NCBI GenBank assembly: GCA_003453735.1 | Contig: DMNE01000502.1 | Span: 20,068-32,918, forward strand | From: Nitrospiraceae bacterium | GTDB lineage: Bacteria; Nitrospirota; Thermodesulfovibrionia; Thermodesulfovibrionales; UBA9159 | DNA length: 12,851 nt | Direction of reading: 5' to 3' | Position numbers and translations under genes: made by a program | Part shown: in pieces, positions 1 through 7,173 of the stretch | How the letters are laid out: each line of letters starts with the position of its first letter | How positions within the stretch are numbered: the stretch's first letter is position 1 | Notes under the pieces: generated by a model | What the model was told of the DNA's origin: nothing | Databases searched by the model: none | What the model saw: only the letters and a program-made list of their open reading frames with translations

Positions 1-318
1 AGAATCCCAAAAGGGTTTTACGGATCTCAGCGACTGCAGAGGAAGGTTCACTACTGGCTACAGGGCAGGATCCGGAAGTATACGAAGTACAAGGCTCACG
101 CACGCAGTATCCGTTTCATCAGGTACTGAACCTGAGGTACTTCCCAGTATGCCTATGACGGCTCAGGGAAGGTCCACCGGACCGGCAGGTTTTCTCCGGA
201 GGACAGACGAGACAATACTGACCTGAGGCTTCAAACAACATCGCGGTCAGATAGATACTGGATCAGCGAGTATGTGAGAAATGGCAACGTCTGGGCAGAA
301 AAGCTCAATTCGTCTTGA
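1..318 (+). pseudogene. decayed 3' end of an IS200/IS605-type tnpB
   Basis: Reading frame 1 gives a basic stretch ending in WLQGRIRKYTKYKAHARSI, then Y-stop-T-stop, then GTSQYAYDGSGKVHR. This matches, from memory, the C-terminal part of TnpB proteins of the type that carries a V-N-P-R-G-T-S-x-Y-A-Y-D-G-S-G segment instead of a four-cysteine zinc finger. TGA stops lie in frame at 127-129 and 133-135. The expected RuvC-III segment N-T-D-L is in frame 1 (catalytic Asp codon 220-222), but the following A-S-N-N-I-A-V-R is in frame 3 (about 228-251), and R-Y-W-I returns to frame 1. At least two compensating frameshifts are therefore present. The frame ends at TGA 316-318 and the 5' part lies outside the window. 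TnpB is an RNA-guided nuclease of transposons; this copy cannot make an intact product. Strand and family are fairly certain, the exact subfamily is not. Confidence 0.72.
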
Positions 319-504
319 GGGACCCAAAGCTCCCTGCTGGCACTAAGACATTTACAGGTATTTGCTTCGCTCATTCGCCTCGTGTGGTTGCTTCCCAGAA
401 AATGCTTTGCGCTTGCGCCCTCTCCACGTCAGCGCTGTTCCAGAAAAGGAACCCCCATTGTAACGGCGTTTCTGCAATTTAGCGGGAGGATGTCCTGTGG
501 ATAC
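319..504. other. non-coding spacer between the tnpB remnant and gltA
   Basis: No credible gene is visible. The first bases may hold the transposon right end: CTCAA/TTGAG (304-308 with 315-319, six-base loop) and AGGGA/TCCCT (318-322 with 331-335) form two short overlapping hairpins next to the tnpB stop. A further hairpin, GTTCC/GGAAC (437-441 with 448-452), has no T-run after it. I see no target-site duplication or left end. Confidence 0.4.
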
Positions 505-532
505 TTGGGATTGCCTTTGCTATACTTATAAT
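505..532 (+). promoter_or_regulatory. sigma-70 type promoter of gltA
   Basis: TTGGGA (505-510), 16-base spacer, TATAAT (527-532). The predicted transcript starts near 539 and leaves a leader of about 48 bases with GGAGGA at 575-580. Because the promoter lies upstream of the ATG at 587 but inside the 5' extension of the reading frame (GTG at 497), it argues for the ATG as the true start. Confidence 0.55.
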
Positions 533-586
533 GAAAAGGGGAAATGTTTCCGTAAACACTGTATCAAAGCATCCGGAGGAAGAAAA

Positions 587-1768
587 ATGACCGAGCCCAT
601 TCGTATAAAAAATATCGGCCTGCGGGGAGTTACGGTAGCGGACACGAAAATCAGCTTTATTGACGGCGAGAAGGGGATTCTTATTTATCGCGGCTATCGG
701 ATAGAGGAGCTGGCGCAGAACTCGTCATTCGTCGAAACAGCCTACCTCCTTCTGAATGGGGCGTTGCCGAATAAGGAACAGCTTGCGGCATTCAACCGGC
801 AGATCGCAGCTGCGCGGCACGTGCCGGACTTCATCTTCGAAAGTTTCAAGCGGTGGCCCCGACATGCTCACCCGATGGACGTACTGCAGGCCTCCATCCC
901 ACTGCTGGCCATGGCTGACCCTGATCTGTCAGTCGACACGAGAGATGCAGATGTCCTCAAGTCCGTGAGGCTGATAGCCCGTCTGCCTGCACTCGTAGCT
1001 GCCTGGCACAGGATACGGAAGGATTTAGAACCCCTGCCCCCGGATGATACCTTATCACACGCAGGCAATTTTTTATGGCAACTCTCGGGAGTCAAACCAG
1101 ATGAAGAGATAGCCCGCGACCTTGACATCTGCCTGATCCTCCATGCGGATCACACGTTCAATGCCTCCACCTTTGCCTGCCGTGAGGTAGTCTCGACCCG
1201 GGCGCATATGTACGCAGGGGTTGCAGCCGGAGTCGGCGCCCTTTCCGGAAGCCTGCACGGCGGTGCCAATGCCGAGGCAATGAAAATGCTTCTCGAGCTG
1301 CAATCCCAGAAGGACATAGCCGGATGGGTGAAGAAGCAGTTGGATCAGGGTAAAAAGATAATGGGCATGGGCCATGCCGTCTACAAGACCACAGATCCCA
1401 GGGCCAAATTTCTCAAGGAGATTTCCTATCAGTTAGGGAAAAAGCTTCATCAGGAACAGTGGTACGAGGTGTCAAACCGGTTAGAAGAGACGGCGATTAC
1501 TGAATTTGAGAAAAGAGGGAAAATGACGATTAAGCCGAACGTCGATTTCTACAGTGCGCCTGTCTACCACATGATGGGGATACCGACAGACCTGATGACA
1601 CCTGTCTTCGCCACATCGAGAATTGCCGGCTGGTGTGCCCATATCATCGAAGAGAAATTCGCCGAGGCACAGGAGAAGCCAGCACTCTATAGGCCCAAAA
1701 GCGAATATGTGGGTAATTACTGCGGCCTGATGGGTTGCTCCTATGAACCTATCCAGAGCAGACGGTAA
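587..1768 (+). CDS. gltA: citrate synthase
   Basis: A 393-residue type I citrate synthase, which condenses oxaloacetate with acetyl-CoA to citrate in the cytoplasm as TCA-cycle entry. The N-terminal segment GEKGILIYRGYRIEEL is typical. The catalytic triad is visible: His224 in LHGGANAEA, His263 in GMGHAVYK and Asp320 in PNVDFYSAP. His186/His189 (HADH), Arg272 (TDPRA) and Arg345 (ATSRIAGWCAH) match substrate-binding positions. The residue after His263 is Ala, as in the eukaryotic GHAV form, rather than the Arg of many bacterial enzymes. The length fits bacterial short-form enzymes. The ATG at 587 is chosen because GGAGGA lies 6 bases upstream and a promoter sits between it and the earlier in-frame GTG. 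Malate dehydrogenase follows after 87 bases, supporting a TCA role. A 2-methylcitrate synthase is the main alternative, but no prp genes are nearby. Confidence 0.95.
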   Translation: MTEPIRIKNIGLRGVTVADTKISFIDGEKGILIYRGYRIEELAQNSSFVETAYLLLNGALPNKEQLAAFNRQIAAARHVPDFIFESFKRWPRHAHPMDVLQASIPLLAMADPDLSVDTRDADVLKSVRLIARLPALVAAWHRIRKDLEPLPPDDTLSHAGNFLWQLSGVKPDEEIARDLDICLILHADHTFNASTFACREVVSTRAHMYAGVAAGVGALSGSLHGGANAEAMKMLLELQSQKDIAGWVKKQLDQGKKIMGMGHAVYKTTDPRAKFLKEISYQLGKKLHQEQWYEVSNRLEETAITEFEKRGKMTIKPNVDFYSAPVYHMMGIPTDLMTPVFATSRIAGWCAHIIEEKFAEAQEKPALYRPKSEYVGNYCGLMGCSYEPIQSRR

Positions 1769-1774
1769 AAAAAG

Positions 1775-1840
1775 AATGGAACAGCCGCCCAGAAGGCACC
1801 CGTTGCTTCACGAGGACTTTACTCTATCACCCGTTCCATT
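1775..1840. repeat. 8-bp inverted repeat in the gltA-mdh spacer
   Basis: AATGGAAC (1775-1782) and GTTCCATT (1833-1840) are perfect inverse complements separated by 50 bases. The right arm ends directly against the predicted -10 hexamer of mdh. It could be a binding site for a looping regulator, a weak gltA 3' hairpin, or chance. No T-run follows. Confidence 0.35.
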
Positions 1841-1846
1841 TATAAT
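1818..1846 (+). promoter_or_regulatory. candidate promoter of mdh
   Basis: TTTACT (1818-1823), 17-base spacer, TATAAT (1841-1846). The expected start is about 1852-1853, only 3-4 bases before the ATG at 1856, so the transcript would be almost leaderless. No SD sequence precedes either possible ATG. Confidence 0.5.
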
Positions 1847-1855
1847 ATGACAGCT

Positions 1856-2782
1856 ATGAGAAAAAAGGTCTCCATACTCGGTGCCGGGAATGTCGGTGCT
1901 TCTATTGCTCAGCTTATAGCCCGTGACGGGATAGCAGATATTGTTCTTTACGACATCGCGGAGGGTCTCCCCCAGGGGAAAGCCCTTGACCTTGCTGAGG
2001 CATGTCCTCTCTGGAACTCATCGGTCTCCGTGAAAGGGACAAACAGTTATGACGACATTGCTCATTCTGATATCCTGGTGGTCACCGCAGGTTTTCCGAG
2101 AAAACCGGGAATGAGCAGGGATGATCTTCTTCAGGCAAATGCCGATGTGGTAAGACATGTTGTAGGAGAGGCATCGAAAAAATCTCGTCACGCTTTCATC
2201 ATCGTCGTTACTAACCCTATGGACGTCATGGCACAGCTCGCTTGGAAGATCTCAGGATTCGACCATCAAAAGGTCCTCGGCATGGGCGGAGTCCTCGATT
2301 CAACAAGGTTCAGGACATTTGTATCGCTTGAACTGGGGGTATCAGCCGTTGATGTTGAAGCCCTTGTCATGGGAGGGCATGGGGACCAGATGGTCCCCAT
2401 GCCCCGCTTCACCACAGTGAAGGGTGTTCCCATAACAAAAATGCTATCCCCCGCAAAGATCACCTCGATCATTGAAAGAACACGAACCGGAGGAGCTGAA
2501 ATCGTTTCTCTTCTTAAAGCGGGAAGCGCCTATTATGCGCCTGCAGCTGCAACATACCAGATGATACGAGCGATAGTCTTTGATGAACGGAGAATCCTCC
2601 CCTGTGCAGCATACCTCACTGGACAATACGGTGTAAGGCACATCTACGTCGGTGTGCCGGTTGTTCTCGGAAAAGACGGCATCGAACAGGTGATAGAGTT
2701 AGAATTGAACGAGCAAGAAAAAAAGGATTTCGATAAATCTCTTTCGGCGGTCACAGCCCTCTTAGAAAAAATAGCCATTTAA
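1856..2782 (+). CDS. mdh: malate dehydrogenase (NAD-dependent, LDH-like)
   Basis: Interconverts malate and oxaloacetate with NAD(H), supplying the substrate of the citrate synthase encoded just upstream. 308 residues from this start. Rossmann motif GAGNVG at 9-14 and Asp33 (LYDIAEG) for the NAD ribose. The loop TAGFPRKPGMSR carries Arg82 where lactate dehydrogenases have Gln, so malate rather than lactate specificity is expected; Arg88 follows. Asn120 (VTNPMD), the Asp148/Arg151 pair (VLDSTRFR) and catalytic His175 (MGGHGDQM) complete the active site. An ATG at 1847 would add three residues (MTA), but it lies directly on the predicted -10 hexamer, so 1856 is preferred if that promoter is used; if the mRNA comes only from gltA, 1847 remains possible. 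Neither start has an SD sequence. ndk follows after 18 bases, probably in the same transcript. Confidence 0.95.
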   Translation: MRKKVSILGAGNVGASIAQLIARDGIADIVLYDIAEGLPQGKALDLAEACPLWNSSVSVKGTNSYDDIAHSDILVVTAGFPRKPGMSRDDLLQANADVVRHVVGEASKKSRHAFIIVVTNPMDVMAQLAWKISGFDHQKVLGMGGVLDSTRFRTFVSLELGVSAVDVEALVMGGHGDQMVPMPRFTTVKGVPITKMLSPAKITSIIERTRTGGAEIVSLLKAGSAYYAPAAATYQMIRAIVFDERRILPCAAYLTGQYGVRHIYVGVPVVLGKDGIEQVIELELNEQEKKDFDKSLSAVTALLEKIAI

Positions 2783-2800
2783 ATTATTGCGGAGGAGATC

Positions 2801-3214
2801 ATGGAAAGGACCCTGTCCATTGTTAAGCCCGATGGCGTTAAAAAGAATGTTGTCGGAGAAGTGATTTCGAGATTTGAAAAAAAGGAGTTAAAGATATCAG
2901 CACTGAAGATGCTGCTCCTCTCAAAGGAGGAGGCACAGAGATTTTATGTCGTCCATAAAGAACGCCCTTTCTATGGGAGTTTGACTCATTTCATGTCTGA
3001 AGGTCCTATTGTCGTCATGGTGGTGAGCGGTGAAAATGCCATAGCAAAGGTGAGGGAGATCATGGGTGCAACAAATCCTAAGGATGCCGCTCCCGGAACG
3101 ATCAGAGCAGATTTTGCGTCGGATATAGAGCGCAATATTGTCCACGGCTCCGATTCTCAGCAATCCGCTGCGTATGAGATTCCCTTCTTTTTCTCTTCGT
3201 TAGAAATCCTGTAA
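2801..3214 (+). CDS. ndk: nucleoside diphosphate kinase
   Basis: Transfers the gamma-phosphate of ATP to other NDPs via a phosphohistidine, balancing NTP and dNTP pools. 137 residues, the usual bacterial length. Visible hallmarks: the N-terminal strand [12 protein letters not shown] with Lys9, Arg85, the [14 protein letters not shown] segment (89-102) and the active-site His115 in [16 protein letters not shown] at about 2791-2797 sits well before the ATG. The gene lies 18 bases behind mdh with no recognisable promoter between them, so mdh-ndk is probably one transcript. The C-terminal tail ([11 protein letters not shown]) is hydrophobic but within normal variation. Confidence 0.97.
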   Translation: MERTLSIVKPDGVKKNVVGEVISRFEKKELKISALKMLLLSKEEAQRFYVVHKERPFYGSLTHFMSEGPIVVMVVSGENAIAKVREIMGATNPKDAAPGTIRADFASDIERNIVHGSDSQQSAAYEIPFFFSSLEIL

Positions 3215-3266
3215 CGACACACAATCGTGAGAGGTAATGTGTAATGTCGATGTGGTTCGTCATCGA
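3215..3266 (+). other. two mutually exclusive hairpins after ndk
   Basis: CGACACACA (3215-3223) can pair with TGTGT and GTCG (3238-3242 and 3246-3249) around a 3-base bulge, starting right after the ndk stop. TCGATG (3247-3252) can instead pair with CATCGA (3261-3266) around an 8-base loop. The arms share bases 3247-3249, so both cannot form fully. A C/T-rich, G-poor stretch follows (about 3268-3325), which would suit Rho loading. Termination is inferred, not shown. Confidence 0.35.
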
Positions 3267-3326
3267 TATCCCTTGTTCACTCTTGTCGTGCTCTCTTTTC
3301 CTTCTTTGTTTATGCCCTTCTCCCGG

Positions 3327-3355
3327 TTGACTTTCGTTATGAAAAGCAGTATCAT
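3327..3355 (+). promoter_or_regulatory. sigma-70 type promoter of clpC
   Basis: TTGACT (3327-3332), 17-base spacer, TATCAT (3350-3355); five of six matches in each hexamer. The predicted start is about 3361-3362, at the first bases of the SD sequence AGGAGG (3361-3366), giving a leader of only about 12 bases. No CIRCE or CtsR-type operator was recognised nearby. Confidence 0.6.
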
Positions 3356-3373
3356 TAAAAAGGAGGACGTAGA

Positions 3374-5812
3374 ATGTTTGAGAAGTTTACGGAGAGAGGC
3401 AGAAAGGTAATCATCTATGCGCGGGAAGAAGCCGAGAAAAGGCAGAATGATTACCTCGGAACAGAACATCTTCTCTTAGCCCTTCTGAGAGAAGAAGAAG
3501 GGCTTCCTGTGGCAATACTCAGAAAAATGGGTCTTACCATAGAAGACCTCTTTATGGAAATTGAGAGAAACCTACCTTCGGGCACTAATATCCTGACCTT
3601 TGGGGACATCCCGTTTACCCCGCGCGCCAAAAAGGTTCTGGAATTAGCGGTTGAAGAAGCGCGACTCCTCGGACACAATTATATCAGTAGCGAACACCTT
3701 TTACTCGGCATCATCCGGGAAGAGGAAGGAATAGCAGGAAAAATCCTAAGAAACTTTGGCGCGAATCTCTTGGGCGCCCGCCAGTTAACCATCAACCTTT
3801 CCCTGAGAAACCAGAGCCAAGTGAAAGAAAAGAAGAGTACAACGCCTGCCCTCGACGAATTCGGCCGCGATCTGACCCAACTGGCAAAGGCGGGAAAACT
3901 CGATCCCGTAATCGGCAGGGAGGACGAGATTGAGCGCGTCTTACAGATACTGGGAAGAAGGATCAAAAATAATCCTGTTGTTATCGGTGAACCTGGCGTG
4001 GGGAAAACAGCGATTGTGGAAGGCCTTGCGCAGAACATCGTGTCCGGCGATGTTCCTGACAACCTTTTAGGCAAGCGCATTGTCTCCCTTGATCTCGGCG
4101 CGCTTATCGCTGGCACAAAATACAGAGGACAGTTTGAAGAGCGCCTCAAAATCGTTATGAAGGAAATAACACAGTCTGACAATGTAATCCTTTTCATTGA
4201 TGAATTGCACACTCTTATTGGTGCCGGAGCGGCAGAGGGCTCTGTCGATGCGTCCAGCATGCTGAAGCCTGCACTTTCTCGCGGCGAGATCCAGTGCATC
4301 GGTGCGACCACGCCGAACGAATATAGAAAATACATCGAAAAAGACAAGGCAATGGAGAGAAGATTTCAGCCGATTTACATTCATTCGCCCTCTCTTGAAA
4401 CAACGGTGCACATCCTCAAGGGCTTAAAATCAAGATACGAGACACACCATAGAGTAAAGATAAGCGAAGAGGCAATTGCCAATGCGGTCAACTTGTCCGA
4501 CCGGTATATTTCCGACCGGTACCTGCCCGATAAGGCAATAGACGTTATTGATGAAACCGGTTCGCGAATTAAATTGAAACGATCTACCCCGCCGACGGAA
4601 CTGAAGGACATGGAACAGGAACTCATGCGGATCTCCAGAGAAAAAAACCTTTACGTCAAACTTCATGATATTGATAAGGCATCTGTCATCCGCGCAGAAG
4701 AAGAGAGACTGAAGAGACAGTACGACCAGATGCAAAAACGGTGGAAAGAAAACATGAACAAGGAAATACCCATAGTTACCCCTGACGATGTCTCATATAC
4801 CGTCTCAAAAATGACGGGCGTGCCCTTGTTTAAGCTGGAAGAAAGGGAGTCGGAAAAACTGATACGTATGGAAGATGCGATTCATGAAAGGATCATAGCC
4901 CAGGACGAAGCTATTAAGGTGATATCCAGGGCAGTACGTCGGTCACGGTCAGGCCTGAAAGACAGGAAAAAACCTATTGGGACTTTCTTCTTCCTCGGTC
5001 CAACCGGTGTCGGAAAAACAGAGCTCGCAAAGGCCCTTGCTGAGTTCCTTTTCAATGACGAGAACGCACTCATCAAGATCGATATGTCAGAGTATATGGA
5101 GAGGTTCAATGTTTCGAGGTTGACGGGAGCACCCCCTGGCTATGTCGGTTACGAAGAAGGTGGTCAACTCACCGAGAAAATACGGAAGAGGCCATACTCG
5201 GTTGTTCTTTTCGATGAAATCGAAAAAGCCCACCCAGACGTCTTTAACATACTTCTGCAGGTTCTTGATGAAGGCGTCCTCACCGACAGTTACGGCAGAA
5301 AAGTGGACTTTAAAAATACCGTCATCATTATGACGTCGAATCTCGGGGCCCGGATCATAGAAAAAGCGACCCCCCTCGGCTTTCACAAGGGCACATCGGA
5401 CGACATCTACCAGAAGATAAAAGACAATGTTCTCAATGAACTCAAGAAGACTTTTAATCCCGAATTCCTCAACCGGGTGGACGAGATGGTCGTCTTCCAT
5501 CCCTTAGAAAAAGAACATCTCATATCTATCATAGACTTGCTGGTCGCCGAGTTGAATAAGCAGCTTATCGAGCGGGAGCTTTTCATAGAAGTGGATCAGT
5601 CAGTCAAAGAATGGATCATCGCCAAATTCTACCAACCTTCATACGGCGCAAGACCTATGCGAAGAGCAATACAGAAGACCATCGAGGATCCGCTCGCAGA
5701 GGACTTACTCAAAGGCAGGTTTAAGGGTCCTCTGCGGATTAAGGTCATCCTTGAGGTGGATACCCCGGTCTTTATCGGGGCTGAAGATGCGGCCTTGCTG
5801 TCGGTTAACTGA
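3374..5812 (+). CDS. clpC: ATP-dependent Clp protease ATP-binding subunit, ClpC type
   Basis: A class I (two-ring) Hsp100 AAA+ unfoldase that feeds proteins to the ClpP peptidase. 812 residues. Two Clp N-terminal repeats (about 3-70 and 78-142: TEHLLLALL and SEHLLLGII). D1 ATPase: Walker A GEPGVGKT (205-212), Walker B ILFIDE (272-277), arginine fingers near ERRF (328-331). A coiled middle segment at about 405-465 contains RAEEERLKRQYDQMQKRWK, as in ClpC. D2: Walker A GPTGVGKT (542-549), Walker B VVLFDE (610-615), sensor 1 Asn656, sensor 2 GAR (758-760). The LGF tripeptide (668-670) is the expected ClpP-docking loop, which separates it from ClpB. The start follows AGGAGG by 7 bases. The usual Firmicute partners ctsR, mcsA and mcsB are absent here, so regulation must differ. 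ClpA is the alternative name, but the middle segment favours ClpC. Confidence 0.93.
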   Translation: MFEKFTERGRKVIIYAREEAEKRQNDYLGTEHLLLALLREEEGLPVAILRKMGLTIEDLFMEIERNLPSGTNILTFGDIPFTPRAKKVLELAVEEARLLGHNYISSEHLLLGIIREEEGIAGKILRNFGANLLGARQLTINLSLRNQSQVKEKKSTTPALDEFGRDLTQLAKAGKLDPVIGREDEIERVLQILGRRIKNNPVVIGEPGVGKTAIVEGLAQNIVSGDVPDNLLGKRIVSLDLGALIAGTKYRGQFEERLKIVMKEITQSDNVILFIDELHTLIGAGAAEGSVDASSMLKPALSRGEIQCIGATTPNEYRKYIEKDKAMERRFQPIYIHSPSLETTVHILKGLKSRYETHHRVKISEEAIANAVNLSDRYISDRYLPDKAIDVIDETGSRIKLKRSTPPTELKDMEQELMRISREKNLYVKLHDIDKASVIRAEEERLKRQYDQMQKRWKENMNKEIPIVTPDDVSYTVSKMTGVPLFKLEERESEKLIRMEDAIHERIIAQDEAIKVISRAVRRSRSGLKDRKKPIGTFFFLGPTGVGKTELAKALAEFLFNDENALIKIDMSEYMERFNVSRLTGAPPGYVGYEEGGQLTEKIRKRPYSVVLFDEIEKAHPDVFNILLQVLDEGVLTDSYGRKVDFKNTVIIMTSNLGARIIEKATPLGFHKGTSDDIYQKIKDNVLNELKKTFNPEFLNRVDEMVVFHPLEKEHLISIIDLLVAELNKQLIERELFIEVDQSVKEWIIAKFYQPSYGARPMRRAIQKTIEDPLAEDLLKGRFKGPLRIKVILEVDTPVFIGAEDAALLSVN

Positions 5813-5829
5813 CATACGTAGGTCAGTTA
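5806..5829 (+). terminator. 8-bp hairpin spanning the clpC stop codon
   Basis: TAACTGAC (5806-5813) and GTCAGTTA (5822-5829) form a perfect 8-bp stem with an 8-base loop. The stop TGA (5810-5812) lies inside the left arm. No T-run follows, so this is not a classic intrinsic terminator; it may mark the mRNA 3' end or protect it. Confidence 0.35.
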
Positions 5830-5931
5830 GAATCACCACGGATCTCCGAACTCTCAACCAGTGGCCTATTGCGTTTGTCAAAGGCGTGAGCAGGGGGAAA
5901 GAGGCTAGTCTCTGGGAAAGGAACTAACGCG

Positions 5932-6462
5932 TTGAAGGCCAAAGGTATTATCTTGATGGTTATCTTCCTCTCAGGCCTGATTGTCCTCTTTTTTGGGATT
6001 AGGAGAGAGGAGACGTCCCGACGACCATCCGCAACGGTAGGTTTGGATGCACCAGAAGTGGTTTTACGCGATGCATCAGGGAAAGCCTTCACCCTCGCAG
6101 AACTGAAAGGCTCTGTCGTTTTCGTTAACTTTTGGGCATCATGGTGCGAGCCGTGTAAAGAGGAAATTCCTTCCATACAAGGTATGTACAACCATTTTAG
6201 AAATGACGGGCAATTCCGCATGCTCACCATTCTCTATAAGGATGAGTCGCAGACGGCCAGAGCCTTTCTAAAAGAAGGCAATTATGATTTCCCCGTTTTG
6301 ACGGACACTGATGGCCGTTCAGCGATGTCCTATGGTGTGACGGGCGTCCCCGAGACCTATATCGTGGACAAGAAAGGGATTCTCAGGGAGAAGATTATCG
6401 GTCCTGCTGACTGGACTTCTCCTCAAGCGATTACTCTCATAGCAAACTTAATCAAAGAGTAA
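5932..6462 (+). CDS. membrane-anchored TlpA/ResA-like thioredoxin
   Basis: A 176-residue extracytoplasmic thiol-disulfide oxidoreductase. An uncleaved N-terminal membrane segment (about 5-22, GIILMVIFLSGLIVLFFG) after two lysines implies an N-in anchor with the catalytic domain outside. The AhpC/TSA-Redoxin-type fold starts at about 36 (VGLDAPEVVLRDASGKAF). The active site WCEPC has Cys72 and Cys75, and the cis-proline is in TGVPETYIVD (Pro140). Such proteins reduce apocytochrome c or other envelope disulfides; the substrate here is unknown. The start is TTG at 5932, chosen because AAAGGA lies 9 bases upstream and because the in-frame ATG at 5956 would remove the charged residues before the membrane helix. 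It is followed after 9 bases by the DUF4416 gene, probably co-transcribed. I see no good promoter in the 119 bases upstream. Confidence 0.88.
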   Translation: MKAKGIILMVIFLSGLIVLFFGIRREETSRRPSATVGLDAPEVVLRDASGKAFTLAELKGSVVFVNFWASWCEPCKEEIPSIQGMYNHFRNDGQFRMLTILYKDESQTARAFLKEGNYDFPVLTDTDGRSAMSYGVTGVPETYIVDKKGILREKIIGPADWTSPQAITLIANLIKE

Positions 6463-6471
6463 ACCTGCCCA

Positions 6472-7008
6472 ATGGGGAAACCCGCCCCGCCAGAGACCTC
6501 TCTCCTGTTCGTCGGAACGCTCTACCGAAAGAAACAGTACTTCTTAGAAGCGAAGGAGAAACTCCAGAAGCAATTTGGAGAACCCCTGATGGAGAGTCCT
6601 TGTCTCCCCTGGGATTACACTGATTACTATCGGAACGAACTCGGCTGGCCGATTACAAGGACATTTCTCTTTTTCAGGGATACCATAAATCCGGGGGATC
6701 TTGCTGATATCAAATTGACAACACATGAGATAGAATATCAGCTGTCTGAGCACGGCAAGAGGAACGTCAATCTCGATCCCGGTTATCTTACTCGCTCTAA
6801 GGTGGTCCTTGCATCAACAAAGAACTATTCCCATCGAATATACATCGGCAAGGGAATCTATGCGGAAGTCACCTTAATATACAACAAAGGGAAGTACCGT
6901 CCGCACCTCTTTACCTATAGGGATTACGCAAGCGACATTGTTACGGAGATCTTCGAACAAGCACGGGCTTTCTTAAAAACAGCAGAATCTGTCCACAGGT
7001 GCAAATAA
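6472..7008 (+). CDS. DUF4416 family protein of unknown function
   Basis: A 178-residue protein that I recognise as DUF4416. The order of conserved pieces fits: the N-terminal G-K-P-x-P-P with LLFVGTLY, then PWDYTDYYRNELG (about 44-56), FLFFRDTINPGDLADIKLTT, NVNLDPGYLTRSKVVLAST (about 98-116), HRIYIGKGIYAEVTLIY (about 121-137) and a late TYRDYAS. The density of Asp, Tyr, Arg and Lys in these blocks suggests a binding or catalytic site, but no activity is established that I know of. There is no signal peptide or membrane segment, so it is probably cytoplasmic. The start ATG lies 9 bases after the upstream thioredoxin gene and lacks a clear SD sequence, suggesting coupled translation. The family occurs, as I recall, mainly in Nitrospirota, Desulfobacterota-like and related bacteria. 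Confidence 0.85.
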   Translation: MGKPAPPETSLLFVGTLYRKKQYFLEAKEKLQKQFGEPLMESPCLPWDYTDYYRNELGWPITRTFLFFRDTINPGDLADIKLTTHEIEYQLSEHGKRNVNLDPGYLTRSKVVLASTKNYSHRIYIGKGIYAEVTLIYNKGKYRPHLFTYRDYASDIVTEIFEQARAFLKTAESVHRCK

Positions 7009-7138
7009 TCCCGTTGTCGCCGCGTGCTGTCTATGATCACGCCATACGGCAATAGTCATGATCCAAGTTTGCCTCTTGAGATTCCTCTTCGTCATCTCCC
7101 TACTTGGTTCTGTTGCGGTTTCCATTTGCGCTTCCCTT

Positions 7139-7167
7139 TTGACAAGCCTACCCAGTATTGTTACAAT
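7139..7167 (+). promoter_or_regulatory. strong sigma-70 type promoter of the LOG-family gene
   Basis: TTGACA (7139-7144, perfect), 17-base spacer, TACAAT (7162-7167, five of six). The predicted start is at about 7172-7174, all A. A7174 is itself the first base of an ATG. A GCGGA/TCCGC hairpin (7178-7182 with 7186-7190) would lie at the very 5' end of the transcript. The promoter excludes the TTG at 7158 as the start of the downstream gene in this transcript. Confidence 0.7.
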
Positions 7168-7173
7168 GTGCAA

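Noticed and set aside
497..586. 30-residue N-terminal extension of citrate synthase from GTG 497
   Set aside because: A promoter (505-532) lies inside it, the peptide is unlike the family N-terminus, and ATG 587 has a good SD sequence.
3215..3373. CIRCE or CtsR operator upstream of clpC
   Set aside because: Neither the TTAGCACTC-N9-GAGTGCTAA palindrome nor the CtsR heptad direct repeat is present.
3679..4347. 222-codon open frame antisense to clpC
   Set aside because: It mirrors the codon pattern of clpC, resembles no known family, and has no start signals.
5813..5931. Promoter for the TlpA-like gene (TTGTCA at 5875-5880)
   Set aside because: No -10-like hexamer at 16-18 bases; the nearest candidate is about 25 bases away.
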